A stretch of 64,000 bases of DNA from an uncultured Pelagibacteraceae bacterium (GTDB lineage: Bacteria > Pseudomonadota > Alphaproteobacteria > Pelagibacterales > Pelagibacteraceae), in NCBI GenBank assembly GCA_902569405.1, contig CACFTX010000001.1, positions 62,001-126,000 of the forward strand. The letters run 5' to 3'. The notes beneath the pieces are model-generated. The model searched no databases and was not told the DNA's origin. It was given only the letters and a program-made list of their open reading frames with translations. Below are positions 1 through 10,187 of this stretch, piece by piece. The stretch's first letter is position 1. Every line of letters starts with the position of its first letter. Made by a program: the position numbers and the translations under genes.

Positions 1-555
1 GTGCCATGGCCAGCTCAAGGTTTGTATAGCAAGAAAGCAATCAACACACTTGATGATCTAAAAGGTTTAAAATTTAGAGCATATAACTCTGCTACAATTA
101 GAATTGCAGAATTGACTGGAATGGCTCCAACAAAAATTGAAGCTGCTGAAATAAGTCAAGCTTTTTCAACTGGAGCTGTCGAAAGTATGATCACATCTCC
201 AACAACAGGAAAAAATAAAAAAATTTGGGAAAATGGTGTGAAATATTTTTATGATATTGCAGCTTGGTTTCCTAAAAATATGATAATTGCAAACAAAGAC
301 GCTTGGAATAAGCTGGACAAGGCTACACAAGATTTAGTTAGAAAGGAAGCTGCGCTTGCTGAGAGAAAAGGTTGGCAACTTTCGAAACGAGGTAACGTTG
401 CTGATAAAAAAGCTTTAGCTGATGCAGGGATGGTAGTTGGAAAAGTGAATTCAGTTTTACAAAAACATTTTGAAAGTGTTGGTGCAACCATGGCTAAAGA
501 ATGGTCTGCAAAAGCAGGTTCAAGAGGAGCTGCTGTACTATCAGCATATAAATAA
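1..555 (+). CDS. dctP: TRAP transporter substrate-binding protein (DctP family), 5' truncated by window edge
   Basis: C-terminal DctP-like sequence (LKGLKFRAYNSATIRIAELTGMAPTKIEAAEISQAFSTGAVES); followed by dctQ and dctM. Confidence 0.85.
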   Translation: MPWPAQGLYSKKAINTLDDLKGLKFRAYNSATIRIAELTGMAPTKIEAAEISQAFSTGAVESMITSPTTGKNKKIWENGVKYFYDIAAWFPKNMIIANKDAWNKLDKATQDLVRKEAALAERKGWQLSKRGNVADKKALADAGMVVGKVNSVLQKHFESVGATMAKEWSAKAGSRGAAVLSAYK

Positions 556-569
556 AATACTTATCTTTA

Positions 570-597
570 AAAAGGCCACTATTCTTAGTGGCCTTTT
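570..597 (+). terminator. Hairpin (11-bp perfect stem AAAAGGCCACT/AGTGGCCTTTT, 6-nt loop) between dctP and dctQ
   Basis: Read directly: aaaaggccact attctt agtggcctttt. Confidence 0.8.
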
Positions 598-603
598 AAA
601 ATC

Positions 604-1086
604 ATGCTGAAGTACTTAGATAAAAATTTAAATAAAATTTATCAGTTTTCTGGATATATAGCAGCGTTATTTTTAATTTTTGTTGCTATATTTATTCTAA
701 TTGGAATTTCATCAAGAATATTTAATTTTTATATCAGAGGATTAGCAGAGTACTCCGGATACTGTATGGCCGCAGCATCTTTTTTTGCTTTATCTTATAC
801 TTTTATTCACGGTGGGCATATTAGAATAACTTTATTTTTTGAAAAATTAAAAGGAGCAAAAAAAAAAATTATAGAAATTTGGTGTTTAAGTCTTGCATGT
901 ATTTTTTCAGGTTATTTAGCATACTATTTTTTAAAAATGATAATTATTTCTTATAACTTTCAAGAAAGAAGCGAAGGAGCTGATGAGATTCTAATTTGGA
1001 TACCTCAAACCAGTGTATCTTTAGGATCTATTATTTTTTTCATATGTATTTTACACCATTTAATTTTAAAAATATTTAGCAAATAA
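604..1086 (+). CDS. dctQ: TRAP transporter small permease subunit (DctQ)
   Basis: 160 aa, four hydrophobic segments, position between dctP and dctM. Confidence 0.85.
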   Translation: MLKYLDKNLNKIYQFSGYIAALFLIFVAIFILIGISSRIFNFYIRGLAEYSGYCMAAASFFALSYTFIHGGHIRITLFFEKLKGAKKKIIEIWCLSLACIFSGYLAYYFLKMIIISYNFQERSEGADEILIWIPQTSVSLGSIIFFICILHHLILKIFSK

Positions 1087-1089
1087 ATA

Positions 1090-2400
1090 ATGCCCGAATT
1101 ATTTTTAATAATCTTTTTTATAAGTATTTTATTATTTTTCTTAGGAACAGGAGTTTGGGTTGCAATAAGCATGATAGGTGTTTCTGCGATTGGAATGATG
1201 TTGTTTACATCAAGACCTGTTGGAGATGCAATGGCAACTATTATTTGGGGGACTTCTTCATCATGGACGCTTACAGCATTGCCATTATTTGTTTGGATGG
1301 GAGAAATCTTGTTTAGAACTAAACTTTCAAAAAATCTCTTTGAAGGTTTATCACCTTGGATGCAAAAACTTCCAGGAGGGTTAATACATGTTAATGTTGT
1401 AGGTTGTGCTTTATTTGCAGCTATATCTGGTTCGTCAGCAGCTACTGTTGCTACAGTTGGAAAAATGTCGATCCCAGAATTAAGAAAAAGAAAATATCCT
1501 GAAAAAATTTTACTTGGTAGTTTAGCTGGATCAGGAACTTTGGGACTACTAATCCCTCCTTCTATAATTTTGATTATTTATGGAGTAACTGTGCAAGAGT
1601 CTATTGCAAAATTGTTTATAGCTGGAATTTTACCTGGAATAATGATTGCTGTTATTTTTATGCTATATGTAGTTTTTTGGTCATTATTGAACACAAAAAT
1701 CATGCCAAAGTCTTTTGAAAATTTTTCTTTTTTTCAAAAAATAAAAAAATCAAAACAATTACTCCCAGTTATTGTATTAATTTTAGCAGTAATTGGATCA
1801 ATTTACACAGGAATAGCAACAGCAACAGAAGCTGCATCCTTAGGTGTGGTAGGTGCGTTAGTATTATCTTATTTCCAAAAAAGCTTAAATTTAAAAACAT
1901 TTAGAGAATCTTTGCTGGGAGCAACCAAAACCTCATGCATGATTGCTTTCATTCTTGCAGGCTCGTCTTTTTTATCACTTGCAATGGGATTTACAGGTTT
2001 ACCAAGAAATTTAGCAATCTGGATACAGAATATGGATTTATCACCTTACATATTAATTTTTGTTTTAATGATATTTTATATTATTCTTGGAATGTTTCTT
2101 GATGGAATTTCAGCAGTTGTTTTAACAATGGCAATTATAGAACCGATGATAAGACAAGCAGGTTTTGACATGATATGGTTTGGTATATTTTTGGTAGTAG
2201 TTGTGGAAATGGCTCAAATTACTCCACCTGTTGGATTTAATTTGTTTGTTTTACAAGGTATGGCAAATAAAGATATGAGTTATATTGCTAAAAGTGCATT
2301 TCCACTTTTCTTATTAATGATTTTAGCCGTAATTATTATTATTATTTTTCCTGAGATCGCTTTATGGTTGCCACAACAAATGGTACAAAATATCAACTAA
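1090..2400 (+). CDS. dctM: TRAP transporter large permease subunit (DctM)
   Basis: 436 aa polytopic; GSSAATVATVGKMSIPELRKRKYP and PPSIILIIYG DctM motifs. Confidence 0.93.
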   Translation: MPELFLIIFFISILLFFLGTGVWVAISMIGVSAIGMMLFTSRPVGDAMATIIWGTSSSWTLTALPLFVWMGEILFRTKLSKNLFEGLSPWMQKLPGGLIHVNVVGCALFAAISGSSAATVATVGKMSIPELRKRKYPEKILLGSLAGSGTLGLLIPPSIILIIYGVTVQESIAKLFIAGILPGIMIAVIFMLYVVFWSLLNTKIMPKSFENFSFFQKIKKSKQLLPVIVLILAVIGSIYTGIATATEAASLGVVGALVLSYFQKSLNLKTFRESLLGATKTSCMIAFILAGSSFLSLAMGFTGLPRNLAIWIQNMDLSPYILIFVLMIFYIILGMFLDGISAVVLTMAIIEPMIRQAGFDMIWFGIFLVVVVEMAQITPPVGFNLFVLQGMANKDMSYIAKSAFPLFLLMILAVIIIIIFPEIALWLPQQMVQNIN

Positions 2401-3166
2401 ATTTTTTCATTTTATTTAATGGTTTTAAGATAAGTTTATTTTTTATTAAATTTTCTTTGATTGATTTAGCGGTAGCCAAAGAACTTTTATTATCACCATG
2501 TATGCAGACAGAATCTATTTCGCAAGATATTTGTTTGCCTGATAAGCAATTTATAGTTTGATTTTTTACCATTTTTAAAACGTGAGTTTTTGCTTTTTCA
2601 GGATCTGTGATTAAAGCATTTGGTTTAGATCTAGATACAAGATTGCCATCGTCTTCATAGTTTCTGTCTGCAAAAATTTCACATGCAATTTTCATATTTA
2701 ATTTTTTTGCTGCTATTTCCATTTTTGATCCAGTAGGAACTAAGTAAATCATATCTTTACTAATTTCATTTATAGCTTTTGCAATTGTTGTTGCTAGATC
2801 GATATCTTCACAGGCCATATTATTTAAGGCGCCATGAGGTTTTATATGAGTAACATTTTCACTATACTTAGATGCAACTGCTTGCAAGATTTCGTATTGA
2901 TCAAATATCAGTTTTCTTATTTCGTTTGAATTCAAGTTCATTCGTTTACGACCAAAATTATCAGGATCGTTAAACGAAGGGTGAGCTCCAATGCTAACAT
3001 CATTTTTTATTGATATATCTATAACCTTATTCATTGTTGTTTCATCCCCAGCATGATAGCCACATGCTATATTTGCAGAATTTACAATATTTAATAAATC
3101 AGGATCATTTTCTGTAGAATGAAATTTTGATTTTTCACCTAAATCACAATTGATATTAATTTCCAT
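2393..3166 (-). CDS. pxpA: 5-oxoprolinase subunit PxpA (LamB/YcsF family)
   Basis: MEININCDLGEK...NIACGYHAGDETTM...GAHPSFND LamB/YcsF signature; next to pxpBC. Confidence 0.92.
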   Translation of the reverse strand: MEININCDLGEKSKFHSTENDPDLLNIVNSANIACGYHAGDETTMNKVIDISIKNDVSIGAHPSFNDPDNFGRKRMNLNSNEIRKLIFDQYEILQAVASKYSENVTHIKPHGALNNMACEDIDLATTIAKAINEISKDMIYLVPTGSKMEIAAKKLNMKIACEIFADRNYEDDGNLVSRSKPNALITDPEKAKTHVLKMVKNQTINCLSGKQISCEIDSVCIHGDNKSSLATAKSIKENLIKNKLILKPLNKMKKFS

Positions 3167-3193
3167 AACTCAAAGTCTAGAGTATAACATGGC

Positions 3194-3880
3194 ATGATAA
3201 AAAATATATCTAATCTTGGCGATGCAGCAATTTATTGTGATTTTGGCACAGAAGTTAATGAAACAATTAATTCTGAAGTTATTAAATACTTTAATTATTT
3301 GTCTGATGTAACTGAAGAGAGAAAAATAGAAGGAATTACTAACTTAACACCATCATATAATAAATTAATAATTAGTTTTGACTTAGGTATTACAAACTAT
3401 TCAAATATTAAAAAAAAAATAGAAAATTTAAAAATAGAAGATAGTAAAAAGCAATCATCTAAGAAAGTTAAAATTCCTGTATGTTGCGATGATAAATATG
3501 GATTAGATTTTAAAAGACTGTCAGAAAAACTAAGTCTTCCTAAAGAAGAAATACTTAAATTATATTTAGATAAGGAGTACTTCTGTTATATGACGGGGTT
3601 TATCGCTGGCATGCCTTTCTTAGGAGATTTAGATCAGAATATTAGATGTGATAGGCTCGAAACGCCTAGAGTAAAAGTTTCCAAAGGATCAGTAGGAATC
3701 ACTGAACAATTTGCAAATATTTACACTTTTGAAAGTCCTGGTGGATGGAACATTATAGGTAGTACGCCTAAAAAAATATTTAAAAAAGAAAACATCAATG
3801 ATCCAGTTTTGATTAAACCTGGTGATAAAGTAATTTTTTATGAAATTACAAATGAGGAATATTTAAATTGGAATGAGTGA
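3194..3880 (+). CDS. pxpB: 5-oxoprolinase subunit PxpB (KipI-like, allophanate hydrolase subunit 1 family)
   Basis: YFCYMTGFIAGMPFLGDLD...PRVKVSKGSVGI...SPGGWNIIGSTP. Confidence 0.92.
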   Translation: MIKNISNLGDAAIYCDFGTEVNETINSEVIKYFNYLSDVTEERKIEGITNLTPSYNKLIISFDLGITNYSNIKKKIENLKIEDSKKQSSKKVKIPVCCDDKYGLDFKRLSEKLSLPKEEILKLYLDKEYFCYMTGFIAGMPFLGDLDQNIRCDRLETPRVKVSKGSVGITEQFANIYTFESPGGWNIIGSTPKKIFKKENINDPVLIKPGDKVIFYEITNEEYLNWNE

Positions 3881-4826
3881 AGTTTATTTGGAAATATTGC
3901 GTCCTGGTATAAATACTACAGCACAAGACTGCGGAAGAAAGCATTTATATCACATAGGAATAACAGTTAGTGGAGCAATGGATTTAAGAAATCACATGTT
4001 AGCAAATGCGCTAGTTACAAATAAAACTGAAGAGGCATCTATTGAGTTTGCTTATCAGGGGCCACTTTTAAAATTAAAGAATGGAATGATTAATTTTGCC
4101 ATTACAGGAGACGTTGCTTTTAACATTGTTAGAAAAAATTCGATGGTAGAGGAGGGCAAATGTTATCAAAATTATATTTTAGAAAGTGATGACCAGCTAG
4201 ATATCATATCAACAAAAAAATCGGTATATGGATATTTATCAGTTAGCGGTGGTTTTAAGTTTGAAAAAACTTGGAATAGTTTTTCAGTTAACACCAAAGC
4301 AAATGTAGGACCAAATAATGGAAAAAAATACTCTATAGGTGAAAAAATTTTCATAAAAAGCTATGAAAATTTAAAAATAAAAGAAAGAAAAATAAATTAT
4401 ATAAATCCAGTAAATAATTTAATTAGAGTTCTAAAAGGAACAAATTTTAATTATTTTTCAAATGATTCTCAAAATAAATTTTTTAAAGATGAATATTTGA
4501 TAACTAATTTGACTGATAGAATGGGCATGAGACTTAAAGGTTCAATTTTAGAAAACATAAAAAGTACTAACATTAAATCTGAAGGGTTGATAAAAGGAGT
4601 GGTTCAAGTCCCAGCAGACGGTAATCCAATTATTTTATTAAATGATCATGGAACAATAGGAGGTTATCCTAAAATTGGAGTTGTTATTTCAGCTGATTTA
4701 GATCGTGTAGCACAATTACCTCCAGGCACAAGCATAAAATTTAAAGAAGTAACACTTGTAGAAGCTGAAAATTTATTTAAGAACTATTTATCTGAAACAA
4801 ATAAATATTTAAATGCAATTAATTAG
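3873..4826 (+). CDS. pxpC: 5-oxoprolinase subunit PxpC (KipA-like, allophanate hydrolase subunit 2 family)
   Basis: ILRPGINTTAQDCGRKHLYHIGITVSGAMD...DHGTIGGYPKIGVV. Confidence 0.92.
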   Translation: MSEVYLEILRPGINTTAQDCGRKHLYHIGITVSGAMDLRNHMLANALVTNKTEEASIEFAYQGPLLKLKNGMINFAITGDVAFNIVRKNSMVEEGKCYQNYILESDDQLDIISTKKSVYGYLSVSGGFKFEKTWNSFSVNTKANVGPNNGKKYSIGEKIFIKSYENLKIKERKINYINPVNNLIRVLKGTNFNYFSNDSQNKFFKDEYLITNLTDRMGMRLKGSILENIKSTNIKSEGLIKGVVQVPADGNPIILLNDHGTIGGYPKIGVVISADLDRVAQLPPGTSIKFKEVTLVEAENLFKNYLSETNKYLNAIN

Positions 4827-5685
4827 AAATATACCTGGTCCTCTATTAGTTTTTTTAGGTGCTTTCAGTTTGAGCTTTGGAGGCTTAATTATAAAATCTT
4901 TTCATGGCGCAACTCAGTGGCAAATTTTATTTTGGCGTACTGTGTTTTTTTTATTAGTTGTTTCGGTATATTTAATTATTACTTATAAAAAAAATATCTT
5001 TAAATCTTTTTATGTTTCTGGTTTCCCAGGATTTTTTGGCGGTTTAATATTATCTTTTGGTTTTTGTGGTTATGTGTTTGCAATGTATAATACAACAGTT
5101 GCAAATACTAATTTTATCATTCAAACCCAAACAATTTTTCTTGCAATCTTTGGATATTTTTTTCTAAAAGAAAAGATTTCAAAAATTACATTAGTTTCAA
5201 TAATTTTAGCAATATCAGGAATTATTTTAATGGTAGGAAAAACTCTTTCCCCAGGTCAAATGCTTGGAAACATTGTAGCTTTTATAATGCCCATATCCTT
5301 CGCTGTGCTTATTCTTGTTGTGAGAAAATATCCTAATGTAGACATGGTTCCTTCACAGTTTATAGCTGGTGTTTTCGCTTTAATAGTTGGTTATCTAATG
5401 TCTGGAAAAATTAATATATCTTATCATGATATATTTTTAGGTTTTCTTGCAGGTTTTTTTCAACTAGGTTTTGGATTTATTTTTATAACCATTGGAGCTC
5501 AAAGAACTCCTTCTGCAATGGTAGGAATTATAATGTTAACAGAGGCTATTTTTGGACCATTGTGGGCATGGTTATTTGTAAATGAGGAGCCACCAATGAT
5601 TGTTATAGTTGGAGGGATATTTGTAATAATTGCAGTATTGCTACAATTTTTACACCAATACAAATCACCAATACAAATTAAGTAA
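4813..5685 (+). CDS. DMT superfamily (EamA) transporter
   Basis: 290 aa, about 10 hydrophobic helices, two EamA-like halves. Confidence 0.85.
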   Translation: MQLIRNIPGPLLVFLGAFSLSFGGLIIKSFHGATQWQILFWRTVFFLLVVSVYLIITYKKNIFKSFYVSGFPGFFGGLILSFGFCGYVFAMYNTTVANTNFIIQTQTIFLAIFGYFFLKEKISKITLVSIILAISGIILMVGKTLSPGQMLGNIVAFIMPISFAVLILVVRKYPNVDMVPSQFIAGVFALIVGYLMSGKINISYHDIFLGFLAGFFQLGFGFIFITIGAQRTPSAMVGIIMLTEAIFGPLWAWLFVNEEPPMIVIVGGIFVIIAVLLQFLHQYKSPIQIK

Positions 5686-6936
5686 ATGAAAATTGCAATT
5701 ATTGGCTCAGGCATTTCAGGCCTAAGTGCTTCTTATTATTTATCAAAAAAATATTATGTTGATCTATACGAAAAAGAAGATCGATTTGGTGGACATTCAT
5801 ATACAATAAATATTTTATACGACATAGAAAATAAAAAAAAAATAGACGTTGATATTGGCTTCATAGTTTTTAATGAAAAAACATATCCTAATTTAATAAA
5901 TTTCTTTAAGACGTTGGATGTAAAATATGAAAAAAGTGATATGTCTTTTTCCGTGTCGGCGGATAAGACAAATATAGAATATTGTGGAAAAGGGTTAAGT
6001 GGATTTTTTTCAAATAAAAAAAACTTATTTAATATTAAGTTTTTGAAAATGTTTTATGAAATAATTAATTTTTATAAAAAGTGCGAAAAAATAAATATAA
6101 ATAATTATGAAAACTTAACACTTGGTGAATACTTAAAAAAAGAGAATTTATCTAACTATTTTATAAACTACCATATAATACCAATGGTCTCAGCAATTTG
6201 GTCAATGCCACCAAGTGAAGTTAGACAAATGCCTTTAAGATTTTTTGTTATTTTTTTTAAAAATCATGGTTTGTTTAAAATTAAAAATAGGCCACAATGG
6301 TATACAGTTGCTAATAGAAGCAAGGATTATGTTGCAAAAGTAATAAACAAATTAAGCGGCGAACATTTTAAAAACTATAATATAAATAAAATTGTAAGAA
6401 ATAAAAATAACGTAAGCGTATACTATGGTGATGAAAGTGAATTTTTTAGTTATGATAAAGTAATATTGGCTACACATGCAGATCAAGCTTTAAATTTAAT
6501 TAAAAATCCAACAGAAAAAGAAAAAAATGTTTTAAAACATTTCCAGTATAAAAAAAATGTTGCTTTTATACATTCGGATGAAAGTTTTATGCCAAAAAAT
6601 AAAAAAAACTGGTGCTCATGGAATGCAAAAATAAATGAAAATAATTTACAAAAAAGTTCTGTTACTTATTGGTTAAATCTTTTACAAAATTTAAAAATAA
6701 ACAAAAATATTTTTTTAACAATAAATCCATATTATAAAATTTCCGAAGAAAAAATTTATAAAAAAGTTATTTTTACTCACCCGTACTACGATGAAGAAGC
6801 TTTAAAAAATCAAAATGAACTTCAATCTCTACAAAATAAAGATAATGTTTTATTTTGTGGAAGCTATTTTGGTTATGGTTTTCATGAAGATGGGATAAAA
6901 TCATCATTAGAAATGATAAAATTTTTAAATGATTAA
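5686..6936 (+). CDS. FAD-dependent oxidoreductase, amine-oxidase-like
   Basis: N-terminal GSGISGLSASYYLSKKYYVDLYEKEDRFGGHSYT Rossmann motif; followed by DUF1365 and CFA synthase genes. Confidence 0.88.
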   Translation: MKIAIIGSGISGLSASYYLSKKYYVDLYEKEDRFGGHSYTINILYDIENKKKIDVDIGFIVFNEKTYPNLINFFKTLDVKYEKSDMSFSVSADKTNIEYCGKGLSGFFSNKKNLFNIKFLKMFYEIINFYKKCEKININNYENLTLGEYLKKENLSNYFINYHIIPMVSAIWSMPPSEVRQMPLRFFVIFFKNHGLFKIKNRPQWYTVANRSKDYVAKVINKLSGEHFKNYNINKIVRNKNNVSVYYGDESEFFSYDKVILATHADQALNLIKNPTEKEKNVLKHFQYKKNVAFIHSDESFMPKNKKNWCSWNAKINENNLQKSSVTYWLNLLQNLKINKNIFLTINPYYKISEEKIYKKVIFTHPYYDEEALKNQNELQSLQNKDNVLFCGSYFGYGFHEDGIKSSLEMIKFLND

Positions 6937-7696
6937 GGAATCTTGTATTTACTTTGGTAACGTTGTTCATAAAAGATTTAAACCAAAAGAACATTTTTTT
7001 AAATATAGAGTTTTTTCGCTTTTTTTAGATCTGTCAGAAATTAAATTAATTTCAAAAAAAATTTTATTTTTTTCTTACAATAGATTTAATTTAATAAGCT
7101 TTTTTGATAAAGATCATGGTGACAGAAATGGTTCAAACTTAAGTGCCTGGGTAATTAAAAATATTAAACAAAAAGGAATTGAAACAAATAATATTAAAAT
7201 CAAACTTTTATGTTATCCAAGAATTTTAGGATATGTTTTTAATCCGCTAAGTATTTTTTTTATTTATGATAAAAATTCATGTTTAATTGCAATACTTTAT
7301 GAAGTCAAAAATACTTTCGGTGAGCAACATACTTATATATTTAAAATTGAAAACCAATCCAAATTAGTTGAAAATAATTGTCAAAAAAAATTTTTCGTCT
7401 CTCCATTTATGGACCTTGACTCAACTTATTACTTTAAAATTCTTTACCCAGAAGACACATTATCTGTTGTAATAGACCAAAGAGATAAAGAAGGTAAATT
7501 ATTATTTGCCTCTCAAGATGGTAAAAGAATTGATTTATCTCCTAAAAACTTACTTTTTTTGTACTTAAAACATCCTTTAATGACATTTAAAATTATATCA
7601 GCGATACATTTTGAGGCATTAAGATTATGGACAAAAGGGATTAAACTTGTGAAGAAAAAAATCAAACTTAAAAATAATGTTACAATTGAAAGCTAG
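6929..7696 (+). CDS. DUF1365 domain protein
   Basis: GNVVHKRFKPKEHFFKYRVFSLFLDL...GYVFNPLSIFFIYD...KNTFGEQHTY. Confidence 0.87.
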   Translation: MIKESCIYFGNVVHKRFKPKEHFFKYRVFSLFLDLSEIKLISKKILFFSYNRFNLISFFDKDHGDRNGSNLSAWVIKNIKQKGIETNNIKIKLLCYPRILGYVFNPLSIFFIYDKNSCLIAILYEVKNTFGEQHTYIFKIENQSKLVENNCQKKFFVSPFMDLDSTYYFKILYPEDTLSVVIDQRDKEGKLLFASQDGKRIDLSPKNLLFLYLKHPLMTFKIISAIHFEALRLWTKGIKLVKKKIKLKNNVTIES

Positions 7697-7701
7697 AAAA
7701 A

Positions 7702-8874
7702 ATGAATTTTATTTCTGATAAAATAGTTTTTACAACTCTAAAGAATATGAAGTTTGGTTTTATAGAAGTTATAAACCATGATGGTAAAAAAATAATTCTA
7801 GGAGATATAAATTCTTCATTAAAATCTAAATTAATTATAAAAAAACCCGGATTCACTTTAGATATAATTAATAAAGGAAGTGTAGGTCTTGCAGAATCTT
7901 ATATGAGAGGAGATTTTGAAACTGATAACTTGACTAATCTTATAGAAATTACTGCAATAAATATTAAAAAGGTTCATAAAGTGACAGGATTGTTTGATAT
8001 ACCATTAGTTCATTATATTAAAAATATTTTTCATCAGAACACAAAAAAAAGAAGCAAAGAAAATATTTCTAAACATTATGATTTAGGTAACGAATTTTTT
8101 TCATTATGGCTTGATAAAACATTAACTTACTCAAGTGCAATTTTTGAAACTGAAAAAAAAGATTTAGAAGAAGCTCAAATTAATAAGTACAAAAAATTAT
8201 CTAGTTTAGTTAAACCTCAACAGGGTGACAAGATGCTAGAAATAGGATGTGGCTGGGGAGGGTTTGCCGAATATATAGGGAAAAATTATGATGTTAAATT
8301 AGACTGCATAACAATTTCAAAAAAACAATTTGAATATGCTAAAGAAAGAATTTTTAAAAATGGTTTAAACGAAAAAATTAACATTGAAATGCTAGATTAT
8401 AGAGATGTTAAAAAAAAATATAACTCAATAACTTCAATCGAAATGATTGAAGCGGTCGGGAAAAATTATTTAAAAAAATATTTTCAAAAAATAAAAGAAA
8501 ATTTAGTTGACAATGGAAAGGCCGCAATTCAAGCGATTACAATTAATGAAAACTTGTATGATAGATATAAAAAAAAAGAAGATTTTATTCAAAAATATAT
8601 TTTTCCAGGTGGTTTTTTGCCTTCTAAAAAAAAAATTATGAAACTTTCTGAAGAAACAGGCTTAAAATTTGAAAAATGTAATTCTTATGGTCTTCATTAT
8701 TCAAACACGCTTTATATTTGGAGAGATGAATTTATAAAAAAATGGGAAAATATTTCAGAACAAGGATTTGATTTAACTTTTAAAAGAATGTGGAATTTTT
8801 ATTTTTCTTATTGCGAAGCAGGTTTTAAATCAAAAAATATTGATCTGATTCAATTTTCTTTATCTAATAAATAG
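7702..8874 (+). CDS. Cyclopropane-fatty-acyl-phospholipid synthase family methyltransferase
   Basis: NISKHYDLGNEFFSLWLDKTLTYSSAIF...MLEIGCGWGGFAEY...FIQKYIFPGGFLPS. Confidence 0.92.
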   Translation: MNFISDKIVFTTLKNMKFGFIEVINHDGKKIILGDINSSLKSKLIIKKPGFTLDIINKGSVGLAESYMRGDFETDNLTNLIEITAINIKKVHKVTGLFDIPLVHYIKNIFHQNTKKRSKENISKHYDLGNEFFSLWLDKTLTYSSAIFETEKKDLEEAQINKYKKLSSLVKPQQGDKMLEIGCGWGGFAEYIGKNYDVKLDCITISKKQFEYAKERIFKNGLNEKINIEMLDYRDVKKKYNSITSIEMIEAVGKNYLKKYFQKIKENLVDNGKAAIQAITINENLYDRYKKKEDFIQKYIFPGGFLPSKKKIMKLSEETGLKFEKCNSYGLHYSNTLYIWRDEFIKKWENISEQGFDLTFKRMWNFYFSYCEAGFKSKNIDLIQFSLSNK

Positions 8875-8880
8875 ACATTT

Positions 8881-9408
8881 ATGAAAATTGCTTTTAGTAT
8901 CTTTGCTTTATTTATATTAGCTGGATGTTTAGACAATGATATGAAACCAATAGATTTTAAAGACAAAAAACCAAGACTTATTATAGAGAAATATTTGTCA
9001 GGAAATGTAAAAGCTTATGGAATTTTACAAAATAGATCTGGAAAAGTTACTAGAAAATTTATTGCTGATCTTGATGGAAAATGGGATGGCAAACAATTAA
9101 TTCTTGATGAAAAATTTAATTGGCACGATGGCGAAGTACAAACCCGGCAATGGCAAATTAGCAAAATTGATGACCATCATTATGAAGGAATAGCCGATGA
9201 CGTAGTTGGCACAGCCAAAGGTTTTTCTTATGGTCCTGCGTTTAAGTTTGAATATGTTTTACTGGTTCCAGTTAAAGGCAAAACAATTAAAATTACCTTC
9301 GATGATTGGATTTTTATGCAAGATGAAAAAGTAGCTATTAATAGAGCCACTATGACTAAATTTGGTTTTAAGGTAGCAGAGCTTACAGTTACGTTTATTA
9401 AAAATTAA
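8881..9408 (+). CDS. DUF3833-like lipoprotein
   Basis: Lipobox LAGC; position in the CFA/DUF1365 block. Confidence 0.75.
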   Translation: MKIAFSIFALFILAGCLDNDMKPIDFKDKKPRLIIEKYLSGNVKAYGILQNRSGKVTRKFIADLDGKWDGKQLILDEKFNWHDGEVQTRQWQISKIDDHHYEGIADDVVGTAKGFSYGPAFKFEYVLLVPVKGKTIKITFDDWIFMQDEKVAINRATMTKFGFKVAELTVTFIKN

Positions 9409-10163
9409 TCTATAATTTTTTTCATACCTTTTTCGACAATTTTAAAATAAAGCCCATTGGGTATTACTTTTAAAATTTTCATTAAAGATGTAAATGACTT
9501 GGGGAAATGAATTTCAAAACTTTTGCTCTTTGTTAATCCTTTAAACATTTGTTCCGCAGCAAATTCTGGTGATTTAATCATTGGCATAGGAAAGTCATTT
9601 TGATCTGTCATTGGTGTTTTAATAAAACCAGGACTTACTAGCGAAACTCTTACGTTAAATCTTTTAAGATCAAAGTAGAGACTTTCTGCAAAACTACTTA
9701 GAGCTGATTTTGAAGCACAATACGCACCAGCAGCAGGCAAACCTCTATAACCAGCAACTGAAGAAACAATAGAAACTTGTCCTGATTTTTTTTCTTTATA
9801 ATAATCATATACAGCATTTATAGAATTTACAGTTCCGAAAAAATTTACTTCCATAATTTTTCTTACTCTTTCTAAATTTAATTTTTTTTCAGATTTAGGA
9901 TCATGGATTCCTGTACAAAAAATAGAAATGTTAATATCGCCTAATTTTTTTTTTATTTCATTGAAAACCATTTTGCATTTTTCGCTGTCTGTTACATCAA
10001 GTGGAAAATAAACAATATTATTTTGACTTTTTGAAATTTCTTCTAATAATTTTTCTCTTCTAGCAGAAATTGCAACTTTCCAACCTTCTTTTGAAAATTT
10101 AATTGCTAAAGCTTTACCAATTCCACTACTAGCTCCTGTAATCCAAATTGTTTTATTATTCAT
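9405..10163 (-). CDS. Short-chain dehydrogenase/reductase
   Basis: TGASSGIGKALA, YCASKSALSSF SDR motifs. Confidence 0.92.
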   Translation of the reverse strand: MNNKTIWITGASSGIGKALAIKFSKEGWKVAISARREKLLEEISKSQNNIVYFPLDVTDSEKCKMVFNEIKKKLGDINISIFCTGIHDPKSEKKLNLERVRKIMEVNFFGTVNSINAVYDYYKEKKSGQVSIVSSVAGYRGLPAAGAYCASKSALSSFAESLYFDLKRFNVRVSLVSPGFIKTPMTDQNDFPMPMIKSPEFAAEQMFKGLTKSKSFEIHFPKSFTSLMKILKVIPNGLYFKIVEKGMKKIID

Positions 10164-10187
10164 AGTATGTTGATGTATAATACTTTT

